This document shows positions 43,947-51,233 of a stretch of 64,000 nt of DNA, one piece after another. The position numbers were made by a program, and so were the translations under genes. The notes beneath the pieces were generated by a model that had not been told where the DNA came from, did not search any database, and was given only the letters and a program-made list of their open reading frames with translations. Source of the stretch: DATKJS01 sp049513915 (GTDB lineage: Bacteria; Acidobacteriota; Aminicenantia; Aminicenantales; Saccharicenantaceae); contig JBEKVN010000007.1 in the NCBI GenBank assembly GCA_049513915.1, forward strand, positions 1-64,000. Reading direction: 5' to 3'. Each line of letters opens with the position of its first letter. Positions within the stretch are counted from its first letter, which is position 1.

Positions 43947-44696
43947 TCACTCCAGGTTCCGGATCCAGATGTCCCTGTAGCGGACCGGGTGGCCGTGGTC
44001 CTGAAGGGAAATCGGGAGCTTGTCCGCGTGCATCTTGTAGGGAGGCTGGGCCTTATGGGCCGTCGGCCCCGTGAGCTGGGCGCACTCGTGGACGAGAACC
44101 CCGTTATGGAATACGGTCATTCGGGCGGGCGCGAGGACCTTGCCGTCCTTGTCGAACCTCGGCCGGTGGAATACGATGTCGTAGGTCTGCCATTCTCCCG
44201 GCGGCCGGCAGGCGTTGACCAGCGGCGGATATTGGCCGTAGATCGCAGCGGTCTGACCGTCCGCGTAGGTTTTGTTGCCGTAGCAGTCGAGGACCTGGAC
44301 TTCGTAAATGTCCATGAGGAAAACGCCGCTGTTGCCGCGGTCCTGTCCTTCCCCCTTGGCCGGGGAGGGCGCCATCCATTCGACGTGGAGCTGGCAGTCG
44401 CCGAACCCTTTGACGGTCCGGATGGATCCGGTGTTGGCCACCACTTCCATATACCCGTTATCGACTTTCCACCTGGCCGGCTCGCCCTTGGCATTCGTCC
44501 ACTGCGAGAGGTTCTTGCCGTCGAAGAGAACGATGGCGTCCGAGGGAGGCGGGACGGGCGGTCCGGCCGGGCCGGGGGTGATGACGGGGGCCATGGGCCG
44601 GTTGAGATCGTGGATTTGCCACTGGTCCTGGGCCAGCGCCGCGAGGCTCAGAAAGGCGGCGGCGGCCAAGAGCGGAAGAGCATAGGATTTCTTCAT
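43947..44696 (-). CDS. secreted DUF1080 (3-keto-disaccharide hydrolase-like) protein
   Basis: The 249-residue protein has a signal peptide (LLAAAAFLSLAALAQ) and the DUF1080 concanavalin-like fold, recognisable from IVLFDGKNLSQWTN, HVEWMAP, GNSGVFLMDIYEVQVLDCYGN and the closing IWIRNLE. Members of this family act on 3-keto-glycosides or bind glucans. The start at 44696 gives the signal peptide; the longer frame upstream overlaps the neighbouring gene. It lies between a Tat-exported Gfo gene and ThuA in a single operon. Confidence 0.88.
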   Translation of the reverse strand: MKKSYALPLLAAAAFLSLAALAQDQWQIHDLNRPMAPVITPGPAGPPVPPPSDAIVLFDGKNLSQWTNAKGEPARWKVDNGYMEVVANTGSIRTVKGFGDCQLHVEWMAPSPAKGEGQDRGNSGVFLMDIYEVQVLDCYGNKTYADGQTAAIYGQYPPLVNACRPPGEWQTYDIVFHRPRFDKDGKVLAPARMTVFHNGVLVHECAQLTGPTAHKAQPPYKMHADKLPISLQDHGHPVRYRDIWIRNLE

Positions 44697-44701
44697 TTGA
44701 A

Positions 44702-46093
44702 TCACAGGCTCCAGCCGGGGCGATAATCGAAGTGCAGGAACTGGTTCGCTTCCGGCAGGTTCGTGAACTCCATTTTCTCGCTGTTCCAGAGGAGCTTCAT
44801 GTTCTTGTCCTTGAGCCGGGCGGCGACGTTGGCCAGGAGCATGACCTCCGTGAGAGGGCCCGAATACGAAAAGTCGGTTGTCGATTTGGTCCCCTTCTTG
44901 ATGGCCTCGATCCACTCCTCGCGGATGCCGGGCGAACGGGGGATGGTCTTTTCCGGCCGCTTGTATTCCTGCATCCGGGACTCGGGAATGAGGCGGGGGT
45001 TCTCGCCGTAGACACTGCACATCAGCAGGCCCTTGTCGCCGCGGAAGAGGACGCCGCCGCCCTCGTCCCCCATCATCCGTCCGTCTTCGAGCTCGGCCGG
45101 ACGGGGCGGGGTCAGCCCGCCGTCCCACCAGGTCATCTTGACCGGCCCCATGCTGCCGCGGGCGGGGAATTCGTACGTGACGACTTCGGCCCACGGATAA
45201 CAATCCTTGGTGAAGGGCGTCGAGCTGGCCTGGACGCTGGTCGGGGCGCCGAGCTTCAAAGCCCAGAACGGCTGGTCGACGATGTGGGCGCCCATGTCGC
45301 CGAGCGCCCCGGTCCCGAAGTCCCAGAAGCCGCGCCACGCGAAAGGATGGTAGGCGGGGTGGTAGGGCCGGAACGGGGCCGGCCCGAGCCAGACGTCCCA
45401 GTCGAGTGTCGAAGGGACGGAGGGGATCTCTTTCGGGGCATCGATGCCCTGGGGCCAGATAGGGCGGTTCGTCCAGCAGTGGACCTCGTTGACGTTGCCG
45501 ATCGCCCCATCCCAGATCCATTCGCAGATCAGGCGGGCGCCTTCCTTGGAATGGCCCTGGTTGCCCATCTGGGTCACGACGTTCGCGTCCTTAGCCGCCT
45601 TGGCCAGTATCCGGGCTTCCTTGATCGTGTGCGTCAGGGGCTTCTGAACATAGACGTGCTTGCCCAGCTTGATGGCGGTCATGGCGATGATTGTGTGGTT
45701 GTGGTCCGGCACGGTCACGGTGAGGGCGTCGATCCCTTTTTCCTTCTCCAGCATCCGCCGGAAGTCGCGGTACTTGGCCGCCTTCTCGTACATGGCCTTC
45801 TCTTTCGGCTCGAGCTCGTCGGACCGGAGGAGCTTGGCCATCTGCTCGTCGTCCACGTCACAGAGGGCGACGATATTCTCAGAGCGGACGCCGCGTGTGT
45901 CCGAGTAGCCCATGCCCCCGACGCCGACGCAGGCGATGTTCAGGGTGTCGCTCGGCGCTTTCTTCTTCTGCGTGGCGCCGACGACGTGCCGCGGCACGAC
46001 CATCACGCCGGCCGCCGCGACCGCCGAGGCGCTCAGGAACTTGCGACGCGAATAGGTCTTTCCGTCAGCGGGGGAGGTTTTTGTTTCGTCCAT
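44702..46093 (-). CDS. Tat-exported Gfo/Idh/MocA family oxidoreductase
   Basis: The protein has 463 residues from the ATG at 46093, which is well spaced from AAGGA; the ATG at 46102 is too close to it. The Tat signal is YSRRKFLSASAVAAAG, the Rossmann motif IACVGVGGMGYSD and the family motif QKPLTHTI, with DHNH nearby. It belongs to the large exported subgroup with the conserved tryptophan-rich end. It heads an operon with DUF1080 and ThuA genes, consistent with oxidation of glycosides to 3-keto-forms in the periplasm. Confidence 0.87.
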   Translation of the reverse strand: MDETKTSPADGKTYSRRKFLSASAVAAAGVMVVPRHVVGATQKKKAPSDTLNIACVGVGGMGYSDTRGVRSENIVALCDVDDEQMAKLLRSDELEPKEKAMYEKAAKYRDFRRMLEKEKGIDALTVTVPDHNHTIIAMTAIKLGKHVYVQKPLTHTIKEARILAKAAKDANVVTQMGNQGHSKEGARLICEWIWDGAIGNVNEVHCWTNRPIWPQGIDAPKEIPSVPSTLDWDVWLGPAPFRPYHPAYHPFAWRGFWDFGTGALGDMGAHIVDQPFWALKLGAPTSVQASSTPFTKDCYPWAEVVTYEFPARGSMGPVKMTWWDGGLTPPRPAELEDGRMMGDEGGGVLFRGDKGLLMCSVYGENPRLIPESRMQEYKRPEKTIPRSPGIREEWIEAIKKGTKSTTDFSYSGPLTEVMLLANVAARLKDKNMKLLWNSEKMEFTNLPEANQFLHFDYRPGWSL

Positions 46094-46208
46094 GGTCACC
46101 ATCCTTATCTCTGAATTTTATGAAGAGAAAATCCGGGAATACGCGGGGCGTTGTGTGCGGGGGCGGTCGTCGTCTTCATGGAAGACTTGTTTTCAGATAC
46201 CAGGTAGG

Positions 46209-46238
46209 CTTATATCACAAGCCGCGGCCCCCGGTCAA
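46209..46238 (-). promoter_or_regulatory. promoter of the Gfo-DUF1080-ThuA operon
   Basis: On the minus strand TTGACC (46238-46233) and TATAAG (46214-46209) have an 18-bp spacer. It is divergent from the GT39 promoter at 46289-46317. Confidence 0.6.
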
Positions 46239-46288
46239 TTTGCCCATGGGAATACCCCAGGACCATTTGTTTTTCTCAACGAACGGGA

Positions 46289-46317
46289 TTGACTTACCCT
46301 CCTCCGCCGCTGATAAT
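46289..46317 (+). promoter_or_regulatory. promoter of the GT39 gene
   Basis: TTGACT (46289-46294) and GATAAT (46312-46317) are 17 bp apart, with the ATG at 46347 behind a GGAGGG site. Confidence 0.6.
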
Positions 46318-46346
46318 GAAATTCGCTAACATTCGGAGGGATTCGC

Positions 46347-47903
46347 ATGGCCCTGCCGGGAATGGAACATCCAAGGCGCGCCGGAAACGACATTTTCCTG
46401 ATCTTCGGGTTCGCTGCGGCGGCGCTCGCCTTCCACCTGGCCGTCAACGCTTTCGGGGGTTACGGCGTCTTCCGCGACGAATATTACTACATCGCCTGCA
46501 GCAAGCGGCTGGCCGCTGGGTACGTGGATCAGCCTCCCCTGGCCATGTTCCTGATGGCCGCCGGCCGCGCCCTCTTCGGCGCTTCCCAGTTCGCGATCCG
46601 CGTCCTGCCGGCCCTGGCACACGCCGCAACCATCGTCCTGGGCGGCTTCGTCGCCCGGAAGCTCGGCGGCCGGCGGACGGCCGTCATCCTGACCTGCGCC
46701 GCCGTGAGCCTGACCCCGCTCATCGTCGGGCATACGAACATCTTCCAGATGAACGCCTTCGCCCACCTGCTGTGGGCCCTGGCCGTCACCATCGTAGTCC
46801 TCATCGTGGAGAAGAGCCGGCCGGCTCTCTGGATCCTGCTGGGAATCGTCATGGGTCTGGGGCTGCTGAACAAGCTCGATTTCCTCTGGTTCGGGGCCGG
46901 GCTGGCCGCGGGGCTCCTGCTGACGGACTTGAGAAAGCACCTGCGGTCGCCATGGCCCTACGCGGCCGCGGGCATCGCCCTGCTCGTCTTCAGCCCTTTC
47001 ATCATCTGGAATATCATCCATGATTTCGCCCACGTCGAATTCATCCGCAACGCGACGGCCGGAAAATATTCGGGATTGACGCGGCTCGATTTTCTGGCCG
47101 GCCAGGTCAAGGAGATGAATCCCTTGAATATGCTCCTTTGGGTTCCCGGGCTCTTTTTCCTGTTCTTCAACCGTGAGGGGCGCCGGTTCCGGGTCCTGGG
47201 CATCATCTACGTCGCGGCCTTGGCGATTCTTCTGGCCAACCCCCACAGCAAGTCCGAATATCTCGCCCCCGCCTACATGATGCTCTTCGCGGCCGGCGGC
47301 GTCGCCGTCGAACGCTGGGCCGGGCGGGGGAAAAGGGGATGGGCGGCGCCGGCCATCGCCACGCTGAGCGTCCTGTCCTCTCTCCTGATCCTGCCGTTCG
47401 CCGTCCCGGTTCTCCCGGTCGAAACGTTCATCAGGTATTCCGCGGCTGTCGGCATCAAGCCCTCGACGCCGGAGGGGAAGAACCTCGCCGAGCTGCCCCA
47501 GTACTACGCCGACATGTTCGGCTGGGAGGGCTTGGCCAAAGACGTCTCGGCGGTTTATCTCGCTCTCCCCGAAGCCGAGCGGGCTTCGGCCGTCGTTTTC
47601 GCGACGAACTATGGCGAAGCGGCGTCCCTGGAATACTACTCCGGGAAATATGCCCTTCCACGCGTCATCTGCACCCACAACAGCTACTGGTTCTGGGGAT
47701 ATCCGAAGGAGGGTCTCGGGACGGTGATCGTCCTCCGGGGCAAGGCAGAGGACCACAGGAAAAGCTGTGACGAGGTCATTCTGGCCGCCGTCCACACCTG
47801 CCGATACTGCATGCCGTACGAAAACAACATGCCGATCTTCGTCTGCCGCGGTCTACGCGTCCCGATGGCGGCGATCTGGAAAAGCGAAAAGAATTTCGAC
47901 TGA
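46347..47903 (+). CDS. GT39-type membrane glycosyltransferase
   Basis: The 518-residue membrane protein has the ArnT/PMT-like N-terminus with the acidic first loop (GVFRDEYYYIACSKRLAAGYVDQPPLAMFLM), followed by about ten helices (such as LLWALAVTIVVLIVEKS and YAAAGIALLVFSPFIIW). A C-terminal soluble domain ends in FVCRGLRVPMAAIW. It should transfer a sugar from polyprenyl phosphate to lipid or protein on the outer membrane face. A terminator-like hairpin follows at 47906-47922. Confidence 0.88.
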   Translation: MALPGMEHPRRAGNDIFLIFGFAAAALAFHLAVNAFGGYGVFRDEYYYIACSKRLAAGYVDQPPLAMFLMAAGRALFGASQFAIRVLPALAHAATIVLGGFVARKLGGRRTAVILTCAAVSLTPLIVGHTNIFQMNAFAHLLWALAVTIVVLIVEKSRPALWILLGIVMGLGLLNKLDFLWFGAGLAAGLLLTDLRKHLRSPWPYAAAGIALLVFSPFIIWNIIHDFAHVEFIRNATAGKYSGLTRLDFLAGQVKEMNPLNMLLWVPGLFFLFFNREGRRFRVLGIIYVAALAILLANPHSKSEYLAPAYMMLFAAGGVAVERWAGRGKRGWAAPAIATLSVLSSLLILPFAVPVLPVETFIRYSAAVGIKPSTPEGKNLAELPQYYADMFGWEGLAKDVSAVYLALPEAERASAVVFATNYGEAASLEYYSGKYALPRVICTHNSYWFWGYPKEGLGTVIVLRGKAEDHRKSCDEVILAAVHTCRYCMPYENNMPIFVCRGLRVPMAAIWKSEKNFD

Positions 47904-47905
47904 GA

Positions 47906-47922
47906 CGGGGCGTGAGGCCCCG
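47906..47922 (+). terminator. hairpin after the GT39 gene
   Basis: CGGGGC (47906-47911), a 5-nt loop and GCCCCG (47917-47922) form a perfect 6-bp stem 3 bp after the stop codon. There is no T-tract. Confidence 0.35.
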
Positions 47923-47993
47923 CTTGACGATATGACCGGCCGGGGATTTGGTTCCCGGAATATCGAAGGAAACTCGCCGGCAGAAAAGGACGG

Positions 47994-48878
47994 ATGATGG
48001 TTCTAGGCGCCCAATCCGAAGTCGTCCCCGTGCGGTCTATGCTTCTCAAGCACCCGCGGCAGGCGTGGCTCGACCAGAAATCGGTCCGGGCCCAGTGGAA
48101 GGCCCTCCGGTATGCCGGGGAGCCCGATTTTGGGCAGGCTGTCGAGGAATATGAGCGTTTCGTGGACGTCCTCCGGGGATTCGTGGCCGATGTCCGATTT
48201 CTTCCGGAGGACGGCCTGACCGGGCTCGACTCGATCTACGTCCGCGACGCGGCCCTCGCCACCGGAGCCGGGCTCATCCTCTGCCGGATGGGAAAAGAGC
48301 TCCGGCGGGGGGAGCCGCAGGCGATCTGGAAATTCGCGGAGGCCGCCGGCTGGCCGGTCCTCGGCGCAATCCAGCCGCCCGGGACGGTCGAGGGCGGGGA
48401 CGTCGTCTGGCTCGATGAGCGAACGCTGGCGGTCGGCCACGGATATCGGACGAATGCCGAGGGGATCCGGCAACTGCGTGAGATGACCGCGGACTTGGTC
48501 CGCGAAGTCATCGAGGTTCCCCTTCCCCACTGGGACGGACCGGACGACGTCCTCCACCTGATGTCGATGTTGAGCCCCGTGGACGATGGCAAGATCCTGG
48601 TCTACTCGAGGCTTCTGCCCGTTCCATTCCGGAAGCGGCTCCTCGAGATGGGGTTCGAGCTCCTCGAGGTCTCGGAGGCGGAATATCCCACAATGGCCTG
48701 TAATGTCCTGACGATGGCGCCGGGGAAGTGCGTCGCATTGGCCGGCAATCCGAGGACGCTCGATGTCCTGGCCACGGCCGGGATCGCGGTCCGGACCTAC
48801 GAGGGGCGGGAAATATCCGTCAAGGGCGCCGGCGGCCCAACCTGTCTGACAAGGCCCTTTGTCAGAAGCGCCGTCTGA
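47994..48878 (+). CDS. dimethylarginine dimethylaminohydrolase-like (amidinotransferase fold) enzyme
   Basis: The 294-residue protein matches the DDAH/arginine-deiminase superfamily, which hydrolyses guanidino groups. It shows SIYVRDAAL, the acidic EGGDVVWLDE motif, the histidine in DVLHLMSML and the catalytic cysteine C284 in GGPTCLTRPF. The product would be citrulline or ornithine plus an amine. No signal peptide is present. It is separated from the ECF sigma gene by 38 bp and probably shares no promoter with it. Confidence 0.87.
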   Translation: MMVLGAQSEVVPVRSMLLKHPRQAWLDQKSVRAQWKALRYAGEPDFGQAVEEYERFVDVLRGFVADVRFLPEDGLTGLDSIYVRDAALATGAGLILCRMGKELRRGEPQAIWKFAEAAGWPVLGAIQPPGTVEGGDVVWLDERTLAVGHGYRTNAEGIRQLREMTADLVREVIEVPLPHWDGPDDVLHLMSMLSPVDDGKILVYSRLLPVPFRKRLLEMGFELLEVSEAEYPTMACNVLTMAPGKCVALAGNPRTLDVLATAGIAVRTYEGREISVKGAGGPTCLTRPFVRSAV

Positions 48879-48885
48879 ACAGGGC

Positions 48886-48915
48886 TTAACATTTCCGGCC
48901 GGCTGCGGGTATACC
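48886..48915 (+). promoter_or_regulatory. candidate promoter of the ECF sigma operon
   Basis: TTAACA (48886-48891) and TATACC (48910-48915) are separated by 18 bp and end 1 bp before the first ATG. The AAC-containing -35 would also fit an ECF-type promoter recognised by the sigma factor itself. Confidence 0.3.
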
Positions 48916-48916
48916 A

Positions 48917-49483
48917 ATGCGGATGAACGAAACGGAGAAGGAGCTCGTCGAGATGGTTCTCTCCGGCCGCAGCGAGGCGTTCGAGCCGCTGGTGACCCCC
49001 TACCGGCAGCCACTCCTAGCTATCGCCTACCGGCTGACGCGGGACCTCGAAGAGGCCAAAGAAGTTGCCCAGGAGGCGCTCCTCCGGGCCTACAAGTATC
49101 TCGGCCGGTACGACACCTCTCGGAGTTTCCGGAACTGGCTCTTCCAGATCGCCGCCAACGAGGCCCGGGACCGGGTCCGCAAAAGGATGCGGGAGGCGGG
49201 CGCTGTTGAAGAAGCCGGGCGGGAATCGGCCCGGAGCAAGGATCCGGATTCGGGCCGGAGCTCCCGGGAATTCCGGTCCGACCTCGAAAACTGCCTGTCC
49301 GTCCTGAGCCCGCGGGAAAGGGAGGTTTTCGTCCTGCGAGACCTCGAAGATTTGGACATCAAGGAAACGGCCGGGGCCCTCGGGATCTCGAGCATCTCCG
49401 TACGCGTCCATCTCTCCTCGGCCCGCCGCAAAATCAGGGACGTCATCGTGGCGAAATATCCTCATCTGCAGGAGGGATCATGA
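48917..49483 (+). CDS. ECF-type RNA polymerase sigma factor
   Basis: The 188-residue protein has sigma region 2 (EVAQEALLRAYKYLGRYDTSRSFRNWLFQIAANEARDRVRKR) split by the usual length into region 4 (LSPREREVFVLRDLEDLDIKETAGALGISSISVRVHLSSARRKIRD), the standard ECF layout. The ATG at 48923 is an alternative start. Its stop overlaps the anti-sigma gene start (ATGA), and a secretin-like gene follows, so an envelope signal probably controls it. Confidence 0.92.
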   Translation: MRMNETEKELVEMVLSGRSEAFEPLVTPYRQPLLAIAYRLTRDLEEAKEVAQEALLRAYKYLGRYDTSRSFRNWLFQIAANEARDRVRKRMREAGAVEEAGRESARSKDPDSGRSSREFRSDLENCLSVLSPREREVFVLRDLEDLDIKETAGALGISSISVRVHLSSARRKIRDVIVAKYPHLQEGS

Positions 49484-49953
49484 CCTGCGCCAAAGTCAAG
49501 AAGAGCCTGCCGCTTCTCGCCGGCGACGACATTCCCGCGCGGAGAGCGCGGCGGCTTCTGGCTCACGTCGACGGCTGTCCGCTTTGCCGAAAGGAGCTTG
49601 ACGAATACCGGGCCACGCTCGTCCGGGTCAAGGCCGCGGCGCGTGAGGACCGGGTCGAGGATTGGAGCGACCCCGAATGGAAAGGCCTGCTGGCCCGGAT
49701 CACGGCGGGAAAAATGGAGAAAAGAAGTCCGGCGCCCGGGTTCCGTCCGCGCTGGGCCATGGCTTCCGGCTTGGCCGCGGTCATCCTCCTCGCCGTGCTG
49801 ACGCTCGTTTTTAGAAATTCCATTTTCCGGCCGGACGGGACCGCGCCGGCTCCCGGCCCGGAGGTCGTTTCCGTCACCATGGTTTCGCAGGAAACCGGAC
49901 TTCAGGTCGTCTGGTTCCTCAATAAAAATTTCGAATGGAAAGGAGACAAATAA
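49480..49953 (+). CDS. zinc-finger anti-sigma factor
   Basis: The 157-residue protein has an N-terminal zf-HC2/ZAS-like anti-sigma motif with HVDGCPLC (H, C and C in the HxxxCxxC spacing) and one membrane helix near residues 90-108 (ASGLAAVILLAVLTLVF). The remaining C-terminal part would be periplasmic. It is translationally coupled to the sigma gene and should hold that factor inactive at the membrane until a signal arrives. Its stop overlaps the next ATG by one base. Confidence 0.85.
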   Translation: MTCAKVKKSLPLLAGDDIPARRARRLLAHVDGCPLCRKELDEYRATLVRVKAAAREDRVEDWSDPEWKGLLARITAGKMEKRSPAPGFRPRWAMASGLAAVILLAVLTLVFRNSIFRPDGTAPAPGPEVVSVTMVSQETGLQVVWFLNKNFEWKGDK

Positions 49954-50711
49954 TGAAAAAAGGAATCCTTGCACTCATCGTGTTGGCGTTCGTATTCGCC
50001 GTGGTCGCGCCCATCTTCGCGGAGGACGCGGCCCAGGAATCGAAGCCGGCGACGAATCCGCCGCTCAAGACCGAGCTTATTCGGCTAAAGTACTTCAATG
50101 TCCAGAGCATGTATGGGCTCGTCAAAATTTATCAGAGCCGGGATGGGCGTATCTCGCAGGGACCGGATGCGAAGATTTTGGTTGTCAGCGATTATCCTGA
50201 AAATATCGAGAAAATCCTCCAGGCCATCCGTCAGGTCGACGTCAAGCCGGCCGACCTCCAGTTCACCGTCCAACTCGTCCTCGGCACAGCCGGAGAGACG
50301 GATCAGGGCACTAAACCGATGCCCGCAAACGATCCCATCATCAAGGAGCTCAGCAGTCTGCTCAAGTATAGCGCCTACTCGCTCCTCGACACGTCCGTGA
50401 TGCGGGCCATGGATAATTCCGACACGGAGGTCCGCATGGGCGAGAAGGCCGAGTTCGAGTTCTCCATCAGGCCGAAGGTCGTCAAGGACGAGAAGGGTTC
50501 GCTCATCCAGATGGAGGTGCGGCTGAGGCAAATCCGCATTGCCGGGACGCCGCCGAACGCGACATCCTCGAAGGTCGAGTACATCACAACCGACCTCATC
50601 GCGACGACTCTCAACCTCAAGCCGGGTGATAAGACCGTCGTCGGCGTCTCCAAGCTCGACGGGGGCGGCAAGGGATTGATCCTCATCATCTCGGGCAAGA
50701 TCGTCGAATAG
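49953..50711 (+). CDS. secreted protein with NolW/secretin-like domain
   Basis: The 252-residue protein starts at 49953 behind AAAGGAG and has a signal peptide (GILALIVLAFVFAVVAPIFA). Residues 40-115 resemble the short NolW/secretin domain (LIRLKYFNVQSMYGLV, AKILVVSDYPENIEKILQAIRQVDV). A beta-rich C-terminal half ends in GKGLILIISGKIV. A full secretin beta-barrel is missing. Its overlap with the anti-sigma stop (TAATG) ties it to the sigma module, for which it may be an envelope sensor or target. Confidence 0.75.
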   Translation: MKKGILALIVLAFVFAVVAPIFAEDAAQESKPATNPPLKTELIRLKYFNVQSMYGLVKIYQSRDGRISQGPDAKILVVSDYPENIEKILQAIRQVDVKPADLQFTVQLVLGTAGETDQGTKPMPANDPIIKELSSLLKYSAYSLLDTSVMRAMDNSDTEVRMGEKAEFEFSIRPKVVKDEKGSLIQMEVRLRQIRIAGTPPNATSSKVEYITTDLIATTLNLKPGDKTVVGVSKLDGGGKGLILIISGKIVE

Positions 50712-50735
50712 TCTGACCACTGCACAATTCATCCA

Positions 50736-50763
50736 GGGCCGCCCTGCGGGGCGACCCTTTTTT
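50736..50763 (+). terminator. rho-independent terminator of the sigma operon
   Basis: A GGGCCGCCC stem pairs with GGGCGACCC with one mismatch around a short loop, followed by six T residues. It lies 24 bp after the stop of the secretin-like gene. Confidence 0.75.
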
Positions 50764-50882
50764 ATGGCTGACACTATGGAGAGCGGCTGAAGCGCCCAAA
50801 ATTAATTGCGCGGGGGGAATTCCCGAAGGAGGGTGTGTGGAGGCCCGAGCGAGCATGGATGGAAAAAGGGGCGACAACCTAG

Positions 50883-51188
50883 CCTGATACAGGGCCTCTG
50901 GGAATGGCCGGAACTTTATAAGGTGGATGTGCCTTCCCGAATCGTAGCTAGAGGAAGCGGCGGACGCAGGGGAGATGTCCCGGAGAAAACATTGAGCGCG
51001 ACGCGGGCACGGTTCCTCGAGCGCAGCGAGAGGAGAGCGGAGCGATCACAGAGTGGGATTCCTCGCTGGGGAATCCCACGTTTTTCGGAGGGACTCTCTC
51101 CGAGTTCGCAACCTCCAGAAGAGACGATTCGGGAACGGCGTCAAGAACCGCGCTCTGGAGTGGAGGCCATCCCTGAGGCCCTGTCAGG
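50883..51188. mobile_element. MITE-like element with long terminal inverted repeats
   Basis: The 306-bp gene-free element begins with CCTGATACAGGGCCTC and ends with its near-perfect reverse complement; arms 50883-50909 and 51165-51188 pair over about 24 bp with two small gaps. A second nested arm pair (TTCCCGAATCGT near 50934 with ACGATTCGGGAA near 51124) and a perfect hairpin near 51054-51079 add internal structure. No transposase gene is inside, so it would be non-autonomous. No clear target-site duplication is visible. The end shares its motif with the element at 40540-40694. The remaining gap to 51234 shows no other feature. Confidence 0.55.
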
Positions 51189-51233
51189 CGGAAGGAATCC
51201 CCGAGATTAACTACGTTTAATGGGGAAGCCGCG

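Noticed and set aside
50806..51210. 134-codon plus-strand frame inside the MITE-like element
   Set aside because: The translated arginine/serine/glutamate-rich sequence comes from inverted-repeat DNA, with no ribosome site or homology-like pattern.
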